The position numbers and the translations under genes were made by a program. DNA of 64,000 nt from assembly GCF_005405125.1 (NCBI RefSeq), contig NZ_BJDL01000017.1:51636-115635 (forward strand). The letters run 5' to 3'. This stretch comes from Lactiplantibacillus songbeiensis. Its GTDB lineage: Bacteria; Bacillota; Bacilli; Lactobacillales; Lactobacillaceae. Positions 18,469 through 29,775 of the stretch are shown piece after piece (position 1 is the first letter of the stretch; the number at the start of each line of letters is the position of its first letter). The notes under the pieces are model-generated. The model worked only from the letters and a program-made list of their open reading frames with translations, was not told where the DNA came from and ran no database searches.

Positions 18469-18860
18469 TTGGTGCTAGTTAAAATTGTCGCCTGCCGGTT
18501 GGTTTCTAAAACACTGGAACGCCATGGGTTATTTTGAAGCCAAAGTCCGGTCTACAAAGTTGACCTTGCCCTAAGTCCGAGCAGACTACTCGTACAAAGG
18601 CCAACGACACGGCTGAGCATTTTAGCAACCAACGGCTCGGCTAAATTTATGGTCGATAATAGATAGTCATTAATTCCCGTTAATTAACGACGGGCGGGTC
18701 AGAATTGGCTCAGTGGTGTCGTTTATCTTAGTCGGTGCTTTGCCGGCTTAGATAAAGCCCGGCTTGGAAGACCGAACTTTGGCTTCCAAACGCGGCCACC
18801 ACGTTCCAGCCAGTTCTGGCCCAACCAGAGTGGCAAATTTAAGCTGACTACTACTAGAGC
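18469..18860 (+). repeat. Three-way-junction repeat, copy C (complete double form)
   Basis: It begins TTGGTGCTAGTTAAAATTG and ends at about GCTGACTACTACTAGAGC. The left module (about 18469-18645) and right module (about 18684-18860) are both present. In the right module the second inner hairpin has arms TTGGAAG/CTTCCAA, while copies A and B have TTTCGAG/CTCGAAA, a paired change. The copy fills most of the gap between rexB and the end of the pyr operon. The rest of that gap (18252-18468) holds only the rexB start region and AT-rich sequence without a recognisable gene. Confidence 0.88.
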
Positions 18861-18871
18861 TATTTCAATGA

Positions 18872-19513
18872 TTATCTGTGTTGTTGACCCCAAGTCGCTG
18901 GATTCTGTCGCCAAGCATGTAAGGACGCCAAGTCGGCATCGTTAATGTAGTCAGCTTGCCGGGCCACTTCAATTAAAGTCGAGTAATTCGATAAACTGAA
19001 TAGTGGTAACTTGGCCGCTGCAAAGTTCGTCGTGGCTGCCGCTAATTGATAGCTGAAGACGGACCCAACTGCCAGAATATCACCACCTGCAGCTTGGACT
19101 GCTTTGGCCGCTTGCAACACGCTGCCACCAGTTGAAATCAAGTCATCTAACATCACCACTTTTTGCCCTGGCTTTAAGACGCCTTCGATTTGACGACCAG
19201 CCCCATGATCCTTTGGTTTCGAGCGGACATAAATCAAAGGCAAATCTAATAATTCAGCGACCCAAGCTGCATGCGGAATTCCCGCTGTAGCCACGCCAGC
19301 AATGACTGCTGTCGTTGGATATTGCTCACGAATAATAGCCGCAATCCCGTTCGCGATATCACGTCGAACTTGTGGATATGAAATTGTTAAACGATTATCT
19401 GTATAGATGGGACTGTGAATCCCGCTGGCCCAAGTAAACGGTTCATTCGGTCGTAAAGTGACTGCTTCAATCGATAATAAATCTTTCGCAATTGTTGCTG
19501 CAATTTCAGTCAT
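18872..19513 (-). CDS. pyrE: Orotate phosphoribosyltransferase
   Basis: This 213-residue enzyme joins orotate to PRPP to give OMP, the fifth step of UMP synthesis. The PRPP-binding loop is MLDDLISTGGSVLQA, and KPKDHGAGRQIEG is the flexible catalytic loop. The ATG at 19513 overlaps the end of pyrF by eight bases and gives the usual N-terminus MTEIAATIA; the frame is open further upstream inside pyrF but without meaning. It is the last gene of the pyr operon. No T-run terminator follows: repeat copy C begins twelve bases after the stop codon and may serve in its place. Confidence 0.96.
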   Translation of the reverse strand: MTEIAATIAKDLLSIEAVTLRPNEPFTWASGIHSPIYTDNRLTISYPQVRRDIANGIAAIIREQYPTTAVIAGVATAGIPHAAWVAELLDLPLIYVRSKPKDHGAGRQIEGVLKPGQKVVMLDDLISTGGSVLQAAKAVQAAGGDILAVGSVFSYQLAAATTNFAAAKLPLFSLSNYSTLIEVARQADYINDADLASLHAWRQNPATWGQQHR

Positions 19514-20228
19514 TAGCGTTACTCCATTCTTTGACAATTTCAGTATAGGCAGCGACTGGATCATTAGCTTGGGTAATTGGTCGGCCAACGACTAAGCCAT
19601 TACTACCGGCTTGGGCGGCCGCTGTAGGCGTCATCACCCGTTGTTGGTCATCAGTTGCCGCCGACAATGGCCGAATGCCCGGCGTAATTCCAAGAAAGTC
19701 CGCCCCCACCGCCTGGTGAATAGCGGCGACCTCTTGCGCTGAACAAATCACGCCATCACAATCACTAGCTTGCGCTAACTGGGCGTAATGGACGACGCTG
19801 GCCTGCACACTACCCGGAATCTGCTGATCCGTATTTAACATGGCTTGATCCGTTGACGTTAACTGGGTAATCGCCAGTAATTTAGGTGCTGGCAAACTGG
19901 CTGCGGTTGCACCAGCCACCAAGCCACGTTTGGCCGCAGCCAACATGACGTGACCACCGGCGGCATGTACCGTTGTGTAGCGAACGCCTAATCGACCGAT
20001 AACACGCATCGCTGATTCAACCGTATTCGGAATATCATGTAATTTTAAATCTAAGAAGACTGCATGGCCCCGCGCCTGTACCGCTTTAACAATCGCGGGT
20101 CCAGCCGCATAAAATAGTTCCATCCCAATCTTAACAGTGACCGGAGTCGTCTGTGGAAATTGATCCAGAAACGTTAATGCTTGGTCGCTGGTTGGAAAGT
20201 CCAAGGCAATAATGACTGGTCGACTCAT
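19506..20228 (-). CDS. pyrF: Orotidine 5'-phosphate decarboxylase
   Basis: This 240-residue TIM-barrel enzyme decarboxylates OMP to UMP, the final step of the pathway. The catalytic Lys/Asp array is visible in FLDLKLHDIPNTV (residues about 58-70), and GITPGIRP is the phosphate-binding region. It starts with ATG at 20228, overlapping pyrD by four bases, and ends overlapping pyrE by eight. Confidence 0.97.
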   Translation of the reverse strand: MSRPVIIALDFPTSDQALTFLDQFPQTTPVTVKIGMELFYAAGPAIVKAVQARGHAVFLDLKLHDIPNTVESAMRVIGRLGVRYTTVHAAGGHVMLAAAKRGLVAGATAASLPAPKLLAITQLTSTDQAMLNTDQQIPGSVQASVVHYAQLAQASDCDGVICSAQEVAAIHQAVGADFLGITPGIRPLSAATDDQQRVMTPTAAAQAGSNGLVVGRPITQANDPVAAYTEIVKEWSNAND

Positions 20229-21142
20229 CCTTGCACCTCCGTAATTAATTGTTGCAAACTAGTAATCCCATATTTATCCATTTCGGCTGGTAGCCCGGTA
20301 ATAATATCGGTACAAGCAGTCGGATTACCGTAAGTCGCGGCGCCGACTTCGACCGCATTGGCACCGGCTAAGTAGAATTCCAACACGTCCGCCGGGGTGA
20401 AGACCCCGCCGACGCCAATAATGGGCAGCTTAGTCTGCTGCCGGACTTGATGAATCATCCGAACCGCTAACGGATGGATGGCTTTACCGGATAGACCGCC
20501 CGTGCCATGCGCCAAGATTGGCTGCCGTGTCTTTAAATCAATGCCCATTCCAGTTAACGTATTAATCATCGTTAACCCCGCTGCACCACCAGCTTCCGCA
20601 GCCGCGGCAATCGGAACAATATCAGTCACATTGGGCGTTAACTTCATAAAGACTGGCTTATCAACGGCCATCACGATCTCACGCGTTAAGTTCTCCACCA
20701 TCGCAGGATCCGTTCCAAAAGCCAATCCGCCTTTTTCAACATTCGGACAAGAGATATTGATTTCTAATAAGTTAACATTGGGAGCGGTCGCCATTTGAGT
20801 CGCGACCGTGACATATTCATCAAAAGTGGTGCCCGCGACACTACCCACAATCGGTAATTCTGGATAATTCGTCGCTAACCATGGTAACTTATCTGCTAAA
20901 ACCACATCGATGCCAGGATTCTTCAACCCGATGGCATTCAACCACCCGGCCGTGGTCGCCGCCGTCGTAGGCCGCGGATTGCCGACTTTGGGAGCCGCAG
21001 TCGTCGATTTGATGACCAAGCCACCTAACGCACTTAAATCTAATTGTTGGGCCATTTGTTGCCCATAAGCTGCCGTGCCGCTCGCTGGCATGACGGGATT
21101 TTGTAACGTCACCCCTGCTAATTCAACCGTTAACCGTCCCAT
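20225..21142 (-). CDS. pyrD: Dihydroorotate dehydrogenase, class 1B-type catalytic subunit
   Basis: This 305-residue FMN enzyme oxidises dihydroorotate to orotate. The sequence (NPVMPASGTAAYG, LNAIGLKNPG, INISCPNVEKGG with the catalytic cysteine, NTLTGMGIDLKTRQPILA, IGVGGVFTPADVLEFYLAGA) resembles the NAD-linked class 1B subunit (PyrDB of Lactococcus) rather than the fumarate-dependent class 1A. Class 1B normally works with the Fe-S/FAD subunit PyrK, whose gene usually lies just before pyrD. Here carB ends eleven bases upstream and no pyrK is present. The ATG at 21142 follows GGAGGGTCAAG. Confidence 0.94.
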   Translation of the reverse strand: MGRLTVELAGVTLQNPVMPASGTAAYGQQMAQQLDLSALGGLVIKSTTAAPKVGNPRPTTAATTAGWLNAIGLKNPGIDVVLADKLPWLATNYPELPIVGSVAGTTFDEYVTVATQMATAPNVNLLEINISCPNVEKGGLAFGTDPAMVENLTREIVMAVDKPVFMKLTPNVTDIVPIAAAAEAGGAAGLTMINTLTGMGIDLKTRQPILAHGTGGLSGKAIHPLAVRMIHQVRQQTKLPIIGVGGVFTPADVLEFYLAGANAVEVGAATYGNPTACTDIITGLPAEMDKYGITSLQQLITEVQG

Positions 21143-21153
21143 ACTTGACCCTC

Positions 21154-24100
21154 CTACAATGCTTGTGTGACAAACGACTGTGATTCTAAGACTTGTAAAA
21201 TTGCGGCGACCGTATCAAGCGCCGTAAATAATGGCACGCCATGAGCAATCGAGGTATTTCGAATCAAAGTACCATCATCGGCCGCTTGTTCTTCATCTGA
21301 AACCGTATTGATGACCACTTGAACTTGTCCGGCTTCCATCTGATGTAGCAAATCATGTTCGCCGGCGTCAATCTTATCGACCACTTGCACATCCAATGCA
21401 TGTTGCGTCAAATAAGTCGCCGTCCCGCTCGTCGCCATTAACTGATAGCCAAGTGCGTGGAACCGTTGCGCCAGCTTTAACGCTTCCGGCTTATCATCAT
21501 CCCGCACCGTAATTAACACATTACCATGCGCTGGTACGTGTAATTTAGCTGCTTCAAACGCTTTATAAAGTGCTTTAGCCATCGTTTGATCACTGCCCAT
21601 GACTTCCCCAGTTGACTTCATTTCTGGTCCTAACAAACTGTCAACTCGATTCAACTTCGAGAAGGAGAAGACGGGCGCTTTCACATGAACTAATGGCCCA
21701 GCCTTAACTAAGCCCGTCTGATAACCTTGGTCACTTAACGATTGACCTAAGATAACCCGGGTGGCAACTTGCGCCATGGGAATCCCAGTGACTTTACTTA
21801 AGAATGGCACCGTCCGGCTCGCCCGTGGATTAACTTCAATCACATAGACTTGTTCTTCATGAATGACGAATTGAATATTCATCATCCCGATACAATTCAA
21901 GGCAATCGCCAATTGTTCCGTATAATCAACAATCTTTTGTTGAACATTGGTCGATAGCGATTGTGGCGGGTACACCGCCATTGAATCACCCGAGTGAACT
22001 CCCGCGCGTTCAATATGTTCCATAATGCCTGGAATAACGACCGTTTTACCGTCACAGATGGCATCGACTTCACATTCCTTACCCACTAAATAGCTATCGA
22101 TTAACACCGGATGGTCATGTGAAACTTTAACAGCATTGTGCATGTAATAATCTAAGTCGGCCGGTTGCTTCACGATTTCCATGGCACGGCCACCCAAGAC
22201 ATAACTTGGCCGGACTAAGACCGGATAACCGATCTTGTCAGCAATTCGCATCGCCGTAGCTTCATCGCTAGCCGTATCACCAGCGGGTTGTGGAATTTGT
22301 AACTGTTTGATAACTTTATCGAATTCATCACGATCTTCAGCGCGGTCGACATCAGTCACACTCGTCCCGAGGATCTTGACACCATGGGCCGCTAACGGTG
22401 CCGCTAAGTTAATTGCCGTTTGACCACCGAACTGTACGATGACCCCCATCGGCTGTTCCAAATCAATCACATTCATGACATCTTCAATCGTCAATGGCTC
22501 AAAGTAAAGCTTGTCAGAAATTGAGAAGTCCGTTGAGACCGTTTCTGGATTACTATTCATGATAATGGCTTCGTAACCCGCCTTTTGAATCGCTTTAACC
22601 GAATGCACGGTGGCGTAATCAAATTCAACCCCTTGTCCAATCCGAATCGGCCCAGAACCTAAAACTAATACGGATGGACGATCACTAACCACACTTTCAT
22701 TTTCCGTCTCATACGTTCCGTAATAATACGGCGTGGTCGAAGCGAACTCGCCAGCACAGGTATCGACCATCTTATAGACTGGCGTCAACTGATGTTGCTG
22801 CCGGAAGTGACGCACCTCATCAATGGTTTCATCCCAGAATTCAGCGATGGTTTGATCCGCAAAACCGTTCCGTTTAGCCGTGGTTAGCAAGTCTAAATCA
22901 TCAACGTGAGTCTTGAGCGCCGTTTCAATTTCGATTAAATGTAATAACTTATCCAAGAAGAACACATTAATCTTCGTGATTTCGGCTAGTTCTTCAATCG
23001 TAAAGCCGCGCCGGATCGCTTCCGCTAAGTAGAAGAGGCGGTCGTCTTGGGCATGAATCAGCTTGTCGCTCAAGGTATCATCATCAACTTGTGCCAACGC
23101 CGGTTCATCAATATAAGTCACCCCAATTTCGAGTGACCGGACCGCTTTTAACGTGGCTTCTTCGATATTGCGCCCAATCGCCATTACTTCACCGGTCGCC
23201 TTCATCTGGGTTCCTAAACGACGATCGGCATGGGTGAACTTGTCAAATGGCCAGCGTGGAATCTTGCAAACAACATAATCTAAGGCTGGTTCAAATTCAG
23301 CGTAAGTCGTGCCGGTCACTGGGTTTTTAATCTCATCCAGATGCAATCCAACCGCAATCTTAGCCGCCATCTTGGCAATCGGATAACCAGTCGCTTTAGA
23401 AGCTAAGGCTGATGATCGACTGACCCGCGGATTAACTTCAATAATATAATAGTTGAAACTATTCGGATCTAAAGCTAACTGTACGTTACAGCCACCTTCA
23501 ATTTTCAAAGCACGAATAATCTTTAAAGCAGCGTCGCGTAGCATTTGGACTTCGCGATCCGCTAACGTTTGGACCGGCGCATAGACGATTGAATCCCCTG
23601 TATGAATCCCCACCGGGTCGAAGTTTTCCATGTTGCAAACGACCATCGCATTATCAGCGGCATCGCGCATCACTTCAAATTCGATTTCTTTATAGCCGGC
23701 AATACTTTGTTCAATCAAGACTTGGGTCACTGGTGACAAAGCCAAGCCATTCTCCGCAATCGTCCGTAATTCCTTAGCTGTCTCAGCAATTCCGCCGCCG
23801 GTGCCGCCCATGGTAAAGGCGGGCCGCACGATCACTGGATAACCAGTCTTTTCGGCAAAGGCTAAGGCTTCTTCGGTCGTATGAGCGATTCCAGAAGCGG
23901 GCACTGGTTCACCAAGCTTTTCCATTAAGTCTTTAAATTGCTCCCGATCTTCCGCCTGGTCAATGGCACTTAACTTTGTCCCAAGTAGTTCTATCTTTAA
24001 TTCTTTTAAGATACCTGAATCGGCTAATTCCATCGCCATGTTCAAGCCTTGTTGCCCACCTAATGTTGGTAAAATGGCATCAGGATGTTCTTTACGCAGA

Positions 24101-24330
24101 ATCTGCGACACAAATTCTAACGTAATAGGTTCTAAATATACTTGATCGGCGATTTCTTTATCGGTCATGATTGTCGCGGGATTCGAATTGACCAGGACCA
24201 CTTCATAGCCTAACTCTTTGAGGGCTAAGCAAGCTTGGGTCCCGGAATAATCAAATTCGGCCGCCTGACCAATGATAATGGGACCAGAACCGATGACCAT
24301 GATTTTATGAATATCTGTGCGTTTAGGCAT
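21154..24330 (-). CDS. carB: Carbamoyl-phosphate synthase large subunit
   Basis: This 1058-residue subunit makes carbamoyl phosphate from bicarbonate, ATP and ammonia delivered by CarA. Two homologous ATP-grasp halves are visible, each opening with a dinucleotide-like motif ([20 protein letters not shown] near residue 10 and [20 protein letters not shown] near 555). The C-terminal MGS-like allosteric domain starts at about residue 930. The length is typical. Its start overlaps carA by eight bases. Bacteria of this group may hold a second, arginine-linked synthase elsewhere; membership of the pyr operon marks this one as the pyrimidine copy (pyrAB). Confidence 0.97.
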   Translation of the reverse strand: MPKRTDIHKIMVIGSGPIIIGQAAEFDYSGTQACLALKELGYEVVLVNSNPATIMTDKEIADQVYLEPITLEFVSQILRKEHPDAILPTLGGQQGLNMAMELADSGILKELKIELLGTKLSAIDQAEDREQFKDLMEKLGEPVPASGIAHTTEEALAFAEKTGYPVIVRPAFTMGGTGGGIAETAKELRTIAENGLALSPVTQVLIEQSIAGYKEIEFEVMRDAADNAMVVCNMENFDPVGIHTGDSIVYAPVQTLADREVQMLRDAALKIIRALKIEGGCNVQLALDPNSFNYYIIEVNPRVSRSSALASKATGYPIAKMAAKIAVGLHLDEIKNPVTGTTYAEFEPALDYVVCKIPRWPFDKFTHADRRLGTQMKATGEVMAIGRNIEEATLKAVRSLEIGVTYIDEPALAQVDDDTLSDKLIHAQDDRLFYLAEAIRRGFTIEELAEITKINVFFLDKLLHLIEIETALKTHVDDLDLLTTAKRNGFADQTIAEFWDETIDEVRHFRQQHQLTPVYKMVDTCAGEFASTTPYYYGTYETENESVVSDRPSVLVLGSGPIRIGQGVEFDYATVHSVKAIQKAGYEAIIMNSNPETVSTDFSISDKLYFEPLTIEDVMNVIDLEQPMGVIVQFGGQTAINLAAPLAAHGVKILGTSVTDVDRAEDRDEFDKVIKQLQIPQPAGDTASDEATAMRIADKIGYPVLVRPSYVLGGRAMEIVKQPADLDYYMHNAVKVSHDHPVLIDSYLVGKECEVDAICDGKTVVIPGIMEHIERAGVHSGDSMAVYPPQSLSTNVQQKIVDYTEQLAIALNCIGMMNIQFVIHEEQVYVIEVNPRASRTVPFLSKVTGIPMAQVATRVILGQSLSDQGYQTGLVKAGPLVHVKAPVFSFSKLNRVDSLLGPEMKSTGEVMGSDQTMAKALYKAFEAAKLHVPAHGNVLITVRDDDKPEALKLAQRFHALGYQLMATSGTATYLTQHALDVQVVDKIDAGEHDLLHQMEAGQVQVVINTVSDEEQAADDGTLIRNTSIAHGVPLFTALDTVAAILQVLESQSFVTQAL

Positions 24331-25417
24331 TGAAGTGGCTTCCTTTCCGGGCGACTTGGTGGGCCGCCATTAAGTCAATGAATTCGTCAAAAATATGATC
24401 CGCATCGTGAGGACCTGGCGCCGCATCTGGATGATATTGCACCGAGAAAGCTGGGTAGTTGCGGTGCCGAACCCCTTCGACCGTGCCATCATTAATTTCT
24501 TCATGAGTGATCATCAAGTCCGTCTTCGCGAGCGACTCACGATCAACAGCGTAGCCATGATTTTGTGAGGTAAAGTCAATCCGACCAGTCGCAATTTCAC
24601 GGACTGGATGGTTGAAACCACGATGACCAAACTTCATCTTAAAAGTATCGGCGCCATTAGCTAGTGAGAAGAGTTGATGACCGAGACAAATCCCGAATAA
24701 CGGCACCTGTTGTTCAACTTCACGAATCATCGTTAAGGCCTCTGGCACATCTTTGGGATCACCAGGGCCATTTGTTAACATCACGCCATCTGGATTTAAA
24801 GCCAAGATTTGGCCCGCCGTGGCATTGTATGGCAAGACGGTCACGTTACATTGACGCTTAGCCAATTCGCGCAAGATAGAATGTTTCAAGCCGAAATCTA
24901 CGACGACCACATTGGGGCCAGTTGCTGGATTAGGATAAGCATTCGTGGTTGAGCTTTCTGCGACGACCGCCGGATTTAAGACTGTCGCCTGTAGCTGACT
25001 CACTGTATCCGGCTTAACTTCATCAACAATCGTCGCTTTGAGTGCGCCCTTGGTCCGAATATGTTTCGTCACTGCCCGCGTATCGATATCGGCGATGCCC
25101 GGAATCTGATTTTGCTTCAAATAATCATCTAAGGACATCTCACTACGCCAATTACTGGCGCGCCGAGCTAATTCGTGCACGACGACCCCTTTACAAGTCG
25201 GCGTAATCGATTCATGATCATCACGATTGATGCCGTAATTACCGATTAATGGATACGTAAACATCAAGATTTCACCGTTATAAGATTGATCAGTAATGGA
25301 TTCTTGGTAGCCGCTCATTCCGGTGCTGAACACCAATTCGCCAACTGCAACGCTGCTGGCACCAAAGGCCGTGCCGGGATAAATCGTGCCATCTGCTAAG
25401 ACTAAATATCGTTTCAT
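24323..25417 (-). CDS. carA: Carbamoyl-phosphate synthase small subunit (glutaminase)
   Basis: This 364-residue class I glutamine amidotransferase supplies ammonia to CarB. The N-terminal CPSase small-chain domain ([20 protein letters not shown]) precedes the amidotransferase with the nucleophilic cysteine in [13 protein letters not shown] and the His/Glu pair in [13 protein letters not shown] (His followed by Asp rather than the common PE). ATG at 25417 overlaps pyrC by four bases and the 3' end overlaps carB by eight. Also called pyrAA. Confidence 0.97.
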   Translation of the reverse strand: MKRYLVLADGTIYPGTAFGASSVAVGELVFSTGMSGYQESITDQSYNGEILMFTYPLIGNYGINRDDHESITPTCKGVVVHELARRASNWRSEMSLDDYLKQNQIPGIADIDTRAVTKHIRTKGALKATIVDEVKPDTVSQLQATVLNPAVVAESSTTNAYPNPATGPNVVVVDFGLKHSILRELAKRQCNVTVLPYNATAGQILALNPDGVMLTNGPGDPKDVPEALTMIREVEQQVPLFGICLGHQLFSLANGADTFKMKFGHRGFNHPVREIATGRIDFTSQNHGYAVDRESLAKTDLMITHEEINDGTVEGVRHRNYPAFSVQYHPDAAPGPHDADHIFDEFIDLMAAHQVARKGSHFNA

Positions 25418-26706
25418 GCGTGCTGATCCTTTCCGTAGACGACTTGGCCGTCAACTAGCGTCATTAAGACATTGCCGTACACTTGCCAACCAACAAACGG
25501 CGAGTTATGCCCTTTTGATAACATCTGATTAGCTTTGATTTCATAAGGATGGGTTATATCTAAAATAGTTAAATCTGCGGGGACACCAACTTTTAACTGA
25601 CCAGCTCCGGTTAACCCGAACAATTCAGCCGGCCGCGTACTCATTAAAGCGACCAATTGACTCAAGGTTAACAAGCGCGTTTTGACTAAAGTCGTATAAA
25701 GGGTGGCAAAGGCTGTTTCCAAGCCAGTAATCCCAAAAGCAGCCGTCCGCATTGAGCCCACTTTTTGGGCATCGGTATGAGGCGCATGGTCAGTCGCAAT
25801 CATATCAATCGTGCCATCCAACAATCCAGCAATTAACGCGGCACGGTCTTTGGGCGACCGCAATGGCGGGTTCATCTTCAACATCGGATTGTCCATCGTG
25901 ATATCTTCATCCGTTAATAACAAATGATGGGGTGACACTTCACAAGTCACGTTAATCCCAGCCCGTTTGGCATCGCGAACAACCCGGACGCTTTCAGCCG
26001 TTGAAATATGACAAACATGATAATGGACCCCACTGGCTTCAGCCAGTAACACATCACGCGCAATTTGGGCGGATTCAGAGATACCAGGAATTCCTGGCAA
26101 GCCTAACTTATCGGCAACCGGGCCGGCATTCATGACCCCATCCAGCTTCAAAGATTCGTCTTCAACATGCGCGGCCAGTGGCAACCCCGCTTTAGCCGCG
26201 CCGCACATTGCCTGATACATCGTCCCAGCCGTTTGGACGCCCGAACCATCGTTACTGACAGCAAAGGCCCCGGCTTGTTTGACACCCTCAAAATCAACCA
26301 GTTCATCGCCGGTGCGATTTTTCGTGATGCTGGCATATTGAGCCACATGGACATGCGCTTTTTGCGTATTTTCAGCAACCATCAAAGCGACCTTGGCCGG
26401 CGTATCGGGAACTGGTTCAACGTTTGGCATCGCACCAACCGTCGTAAACCCACCGTGCGCTGCTGCCATCGTCCCCGTATCGATGGTTTCTTTATCCGTC
26501 AATCCAGGTTCACGTAAATGCACATGCACATCGACTAGACCAGGAATAACCACATGCTGATCGGCACAAATTACTTGATCAGCGGCCCCGTATTGCTGGT
26601 TCAAGTCATGCCCAATAGCCTTAATTCGACCAGCTTGAATTAAAATGTCTTGTGGCGTTAATTGCCCAGCTTGTAGGACCTGAGCGGCTTTAATTAAAGT
26701 TGACAT
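25414..26706 (-). CDS. pyrC: Dihydroorotase
   Basis: This 430-residue zinc amidohydrolase closes carbamoyl aspartate to dihydroorotate. The metal-binding [10 protein letters not shown] motif lies at about residues 58-67, and HVCHIST and ATDHAPH supply further ligands. This is the class I (long) dihydroorotase typical of Firmicutes. Its ATG lies inside the end of pyrB (17-base overlap), preceded by GGAGGTCGCCC. It lies between pyrB and carA in the operon. Confidence 0.96.
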   Translation of the reverse strand: MSTLIKAAQVLQAGQLTPQDILIQAGRIKAIGHDLNQQYGAADQVICADQHVVIPGLVDVHVHLREPGLTDKETIDTGTMAAAHGGFTTVGAMPNVEPVPDTPAKVALMVAENTQKAHVHVAQYASITKNRTGDELVDFEGVKQAGAFAVSNDGSGVQTAGTMYQAMCGAAKAGLPLAAHVEDESLKLDGVMNAGPVADKLGLPGIPGISESAQIARDVLLAEASGVHYHVCHISTAESVRVVRDAKRAGINVTCEVSPHHLLLTDEDITMDNPMLKMNPPLRSPKDRAALIAGLLDGTIDMIATDHAPHTDAQKVGSMRTAAFGITGLETAFATLYTTLVKTRLLTLSQLVALMSTRPAELFGLTGAGQLKVGVPADLTILDITHPYEIKANQMLSKGHNSPFVGWQVYGNVLMTLVDGQVVYGKDQHA

Positions 26707-27646
26707 GGGCGACCTCCTCGATTGGCTTAGCGTCTAATAGCCCTTTTTGCACCAGTAATTGGGCAATCATGGCCATCCGAATATACATCCCGTTCGTCAT
26801 TTGTTGAAAGATCCGCGATTGCGGCGCATCCACCAAATCACTGGCAATTTCGACACCGCGATTGACTGGCGCCGGATGCATGATAATGGCTTGGGCTGGC
26901 ATCTTAGCTGCACGCGCTTCTGTTAACCCGTACTGTTGATGATAGCTAGCCGCATCAAACGTCGCGTCTTTATCAGCCGTCAATCGCTCATGCTGGACCC
27001 GCAGTAACATCATGACATCCATCTCACCGACTAACTCATCAATAGGCCGATAATCACCATACTTAGCAAAGTCCGCATTGAACCAAGCTTTAGGCCCACT
27101 GAAGTAAACGGTCGCACCTAATTGCGTCAACAACATCATATTGGAACGTGCCACGCGTGAATGCTGCAAATCACCGACAATTGCTATCTTCAACCCGTCA
27201 AAATGACCGAATTCTTCATAAATCGTCAACATATCTAGTAAGGATTGCGAAGGGTGCTGCCCGCTACCATCGCCAGCATTGATCAAGCTCATGTCCAGTC
27301 CCGCTTCAATCAACGGTTGGTAATATTGATCATGGGGATGCCGAATCACAGCTAGATCCACCCCGATGGCTTGAATCGTTTTTAAAGTATCCAGTAAGCT
27401 CTCACCCTTAGTCACGGAACTCGTCTTCGGGTCAAAGGGAATCACTTGCATTCCCAGTTGCCGTTCTGCCATCTCAAAGCTGGTATGCGTTCGGGTACTG
27501 TTCTCAAAAAATAAATTCATCGCATACGCCGGTCGCTTTAGCGTGACCGTCAAGCCCTGCTTAAAAGCTTGGGCCAAGTGGATATAATGGGTGACATCGG
27601 CGTTACTGAACTGATCAACACTGACTAAATAATTCGTGGTTTGCAT
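26690..27646 (-). CDS. pyrB: Aspartate carbamoyltransferase catalytic subunit
   Basis: This 318-residue enzyme makes carbamoyl aspartate. [20 protein letters not shown] is the carbamoyl-phosphate site, and [11 protein letters not shown] is the second signature. No regulatory subunit PyrI is present, as usual in Firmicutes. I place the start at ATG 27646 (MQTTNYLVS), preceded by AGAAGGAGA; the frame is open eleven codons further into the attenuator region. Expression is controlled by the PyrR-type attenuator between pyrR and pyrB. Confidence 0.96.
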   Translation of the reverse strand: MQTTNYLVSVDQFSNADVTHYIHLAQAFKQGLTVTLKRPAYAMNLFFENSTRTHTSFEMAERQLGMQVIPFDPKTSSVTKGESLLDTLKTIQAIGVDLAVIRHPHDQYYQPLIEAGLDMSLINAGDGSGQHPSQSLLDMLTIYEEFGHFDGLKIAIVGDLQHSRVARSNMMLLTQLGATVYFSGPKAWFNADFAKYGDYRPIDELVGEMDVMMLLRVQHERLTADKDATFDAASYHQQYGLTEARAAKMPAQAIIMHPAPVNRGVEIASDLVDAPQSRIFQQMTNGMYIRMAMIAQLLVQKGLLDAKPIEEVAHVNFN

Positions 27647-27681
27647 GCTCTTTTGCCGTCTCCTTCTGTTTTTTTCCAAAG

Positions 27682-27778
27682 AAAAAAGTCTAGCTCCTGC
27701 AAAATTGCTTGCAAAGAGGCTAGACTCCGATTAAAACGGCCACGCATGGCCAAACCGTTTCGTTCCTCTCTGGAAACA
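27682..27778 (-). promoter_or_regulatory. PyrR-dependent attenuator between pyrR and pyrB
   Basis: On the minus strand the transcript reads TTTCCAGAGAGGAACGAAACGG (27755-27776), matching the PyrR-binding consensus (UCCnGnGAGG core). It is followed by a terminator stem AGTCTAGCCTC...GAGCTAGACT ending in TTTTTT (27682-27726). UMP-bound PyrR would stabilise the anti-antiterminator and allow termination before pyrB. A further palindrome (ACGGTTTGGCCATGCGTGGCCGT) lies between the two. Confidence 0.85.
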
Positions 27779-27803
27779 ATTAAATGGTTAAAGATTCAAT
27801 TTA

Positions 27804-28469
<666 letters not shown>

Positions 28470-28495
28470 TTAAAGGTGCTTGTTTAATTGCAATA

Positions 28496-28524
28496 AGTGT
28501 AACTAAATGCTGCCCGCGTGTCAA
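28496..28524 (-). promoter_or_regulatory. Promoter of the pyr operon
   Basis: On the minus strand a perfect TTGACA (28519-28524) lies 17 bases before TACACT (28496-28501), about 30 bases before the PyrR-binding site. The remainder of the gap 28344-28937 holds the attenuator and repeat copy D. Confidence 0.8.
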
Positions 28525-28635
28525 GCCAAATTCCGATTCAACTGACAATTATATGGAATCAATGGTTATACGGTTAATTTATCCCTAATTGCTGCGATCG
28601 ACTATCAAGATTCGGTTAAGTTCTTGTAAAGATAA

Positions 28636-28793
28636 AACTGCCACTCTGGTTGGCCCAAAATCGGCTGGAACGTGGTGGCCACGTTTGGAAGCCAAAGAAC
28701 GGTTTTCCAAGCCGGGCTTTATCTAAGTCGGAAAACCACCGACTAAGATAAACGACACCACTGAGCCAATTCTGGGCCGCCCGTCGTTAAATA
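28636..28793 (-). repeat. Three-way-junction repeat, copy D (single module)
   Basis: Reverse orientation, beginning GCCACTCTGGTTGGCCC and ending GGCCGCCCGTCGTTAAAT. Read in the standard orientation its second inner hairpin has arms TTGGAAAACC/GGCTTCCAA and its first has TTATCTTAGTCGG/CCGACTTAGATAA. It faces copy E across the intervening GNAT gene. Confidence 0.85.
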
Positions 28794-28937
28794 GCCTACT
28801 TACTTTAAAACAACCGTCACTTATGATTAATAGCCACGATACCTCACGCTTAGTTAACCTATATAGCTAACTAATGTTTTTTGTGACGATAACAAAGACT
28901 AAGCAACACTAACGGTAGAACAACTAACAATGCTCAG

Positions 28938-29396
28938 TTAAACGCCCCGCACCATCAAATAATTAGTCAGTTGGCAACCATCTCGTTCAACTTGCTGCGC
29001 ATGTATGACGCGAAAATTTTGGCGTTCAAAAAATGGCCGCGCGGTAATCGACGCTGCCGTCGTATACGTTTTAACCGACACGGCCGCAATCAGCCCATCG
29101 ACTAACGCCGTTGCCACCCCTTGACGTTGATAAGCTGGCTGAACATATAACCGATCCAAATAGCCAGCATCACTCATATCTGCGAAACCCACAAGCTGCT
29201 CATCTTGAATAGCCACGAGCGTTACATGTGCCAATAACGATTGTTGCCAGGCTGTCAACGTCACCTGATCATCATTCCCAATCCAAGCCGCCAATTGTTC
29301 AGCCGAATAATCACGCGCATTCGTAACCCGTATCGTGTGTTTGAATAGGGCTCGAATTGCTGGAAAATCAGTTGACATATACTTTCGAATAAACAT
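28938..29396 (-). CDS. GNAT family N-acetyltransferase
   Basis: This 152-residue protein has the GNAT core: LVGFADMSDAGYLDRLYVQPAYQRQGVATALVDGL contains beta-4, beta-5 and the acetyl-CoA loop Q-R-Q-G-V-A, and the C-terminus FFERQNFRVIHAQQVERDG is typical of the YafP/ElaA-like group. The N-terminus begins MFIRKYMSTDFPAIRALF. The substrate is unknown. The ATG at 29396 follows AGAGGT. The gene stands alone and is bracketed by two single-module repeat copies in opposite orientation (28636-28793 and 29476-29650). Confidence 0.85.
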   Translation of the reverse strand: MFIRKYMSTDFPAIRALFKHTIRVTNARDYSAEQLAAWIGNDDQVTLTAWQQSLLAHVTLVAIQDEQLVGFADMSDAGYLDRLYVQPAYQRQGVATALVDGLIAAVSVKTYTTAASITARPFFERQNFRVIHAQQVERDGCQLTNYLMVRGV

Positions 29397-29475
29397 TTTA
29401 ATTTACCTCTATCAATTAACGACAACTACATGCATCCATTAGCATACCTGATACCAGCACCATTTTCTATTTAAC

Positions 29476-29650
29476 CGTTAATTAACGCCGGACGGCTCAG
29501 AATTGGCTCAGTGGTGTCGTTTCACTTAGTCGGTGCTTTTCCGACTTAGTGAAAGCCCGGCTTTTGAGACCGCCCTATGGCTCAAAAACGTGGTCACCAC
29601 GTTCCAGCCAATTCTGGGCCAACCAGAGTGGCACCTTAACCACCAACTAG
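29476..29650 (+). repeat. Three-way-junction repeat, copy E (single module)
   Basis: Standard orientation, ending CCAACCAGAGTGGCACC then CACCAACTAG. Both inner hairpins have changed together relative to other copies: TTCACTTAGTCGG/CCGACTTAGTGAA in place of TTATC.../...GATAA, and TTTTGAG/CTCAAAA in place of TTTCGAG/CTCGAAA. It lies between the GNAT gene and the pucR-like regulator; the remainder of the gap (29397-29475 and 29651-29775) holds only AT-rich sequence and a promoter. Confidence 0.88.
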
Positions 29651-29709
29651 ATTTTTATCTCAAAAAACAAATCATTTCATTTTATTTTAATCTATTTTTC
29701 ATTTAATTA

Positions 29710-29738
29710 TAGTCAAACTGCCAAATTATCGGTATACT
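29710..29738 (+). promoter_or_regulatory. Promoter of the PucR-family regulator
   Basis: TAGTCA and TATACT are separated by 17 bases, followed by an AGGGGG ribosome-binding site and the ATG at 29776. The -35 box matches four of six positions. Confidence 0.55.
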
Positions 29739-29775
29739 ACTTGTGAAAGATAACCAAATATTAGGGGGACATTCC

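Noticed and set aside
27729..27754. ACGGCCACGCATGGCCAAACCGT palindrome as a separate operator
   Set aside because: It lies within the pyrB attenuator, where it is better explained as part of the leader RNA fold.
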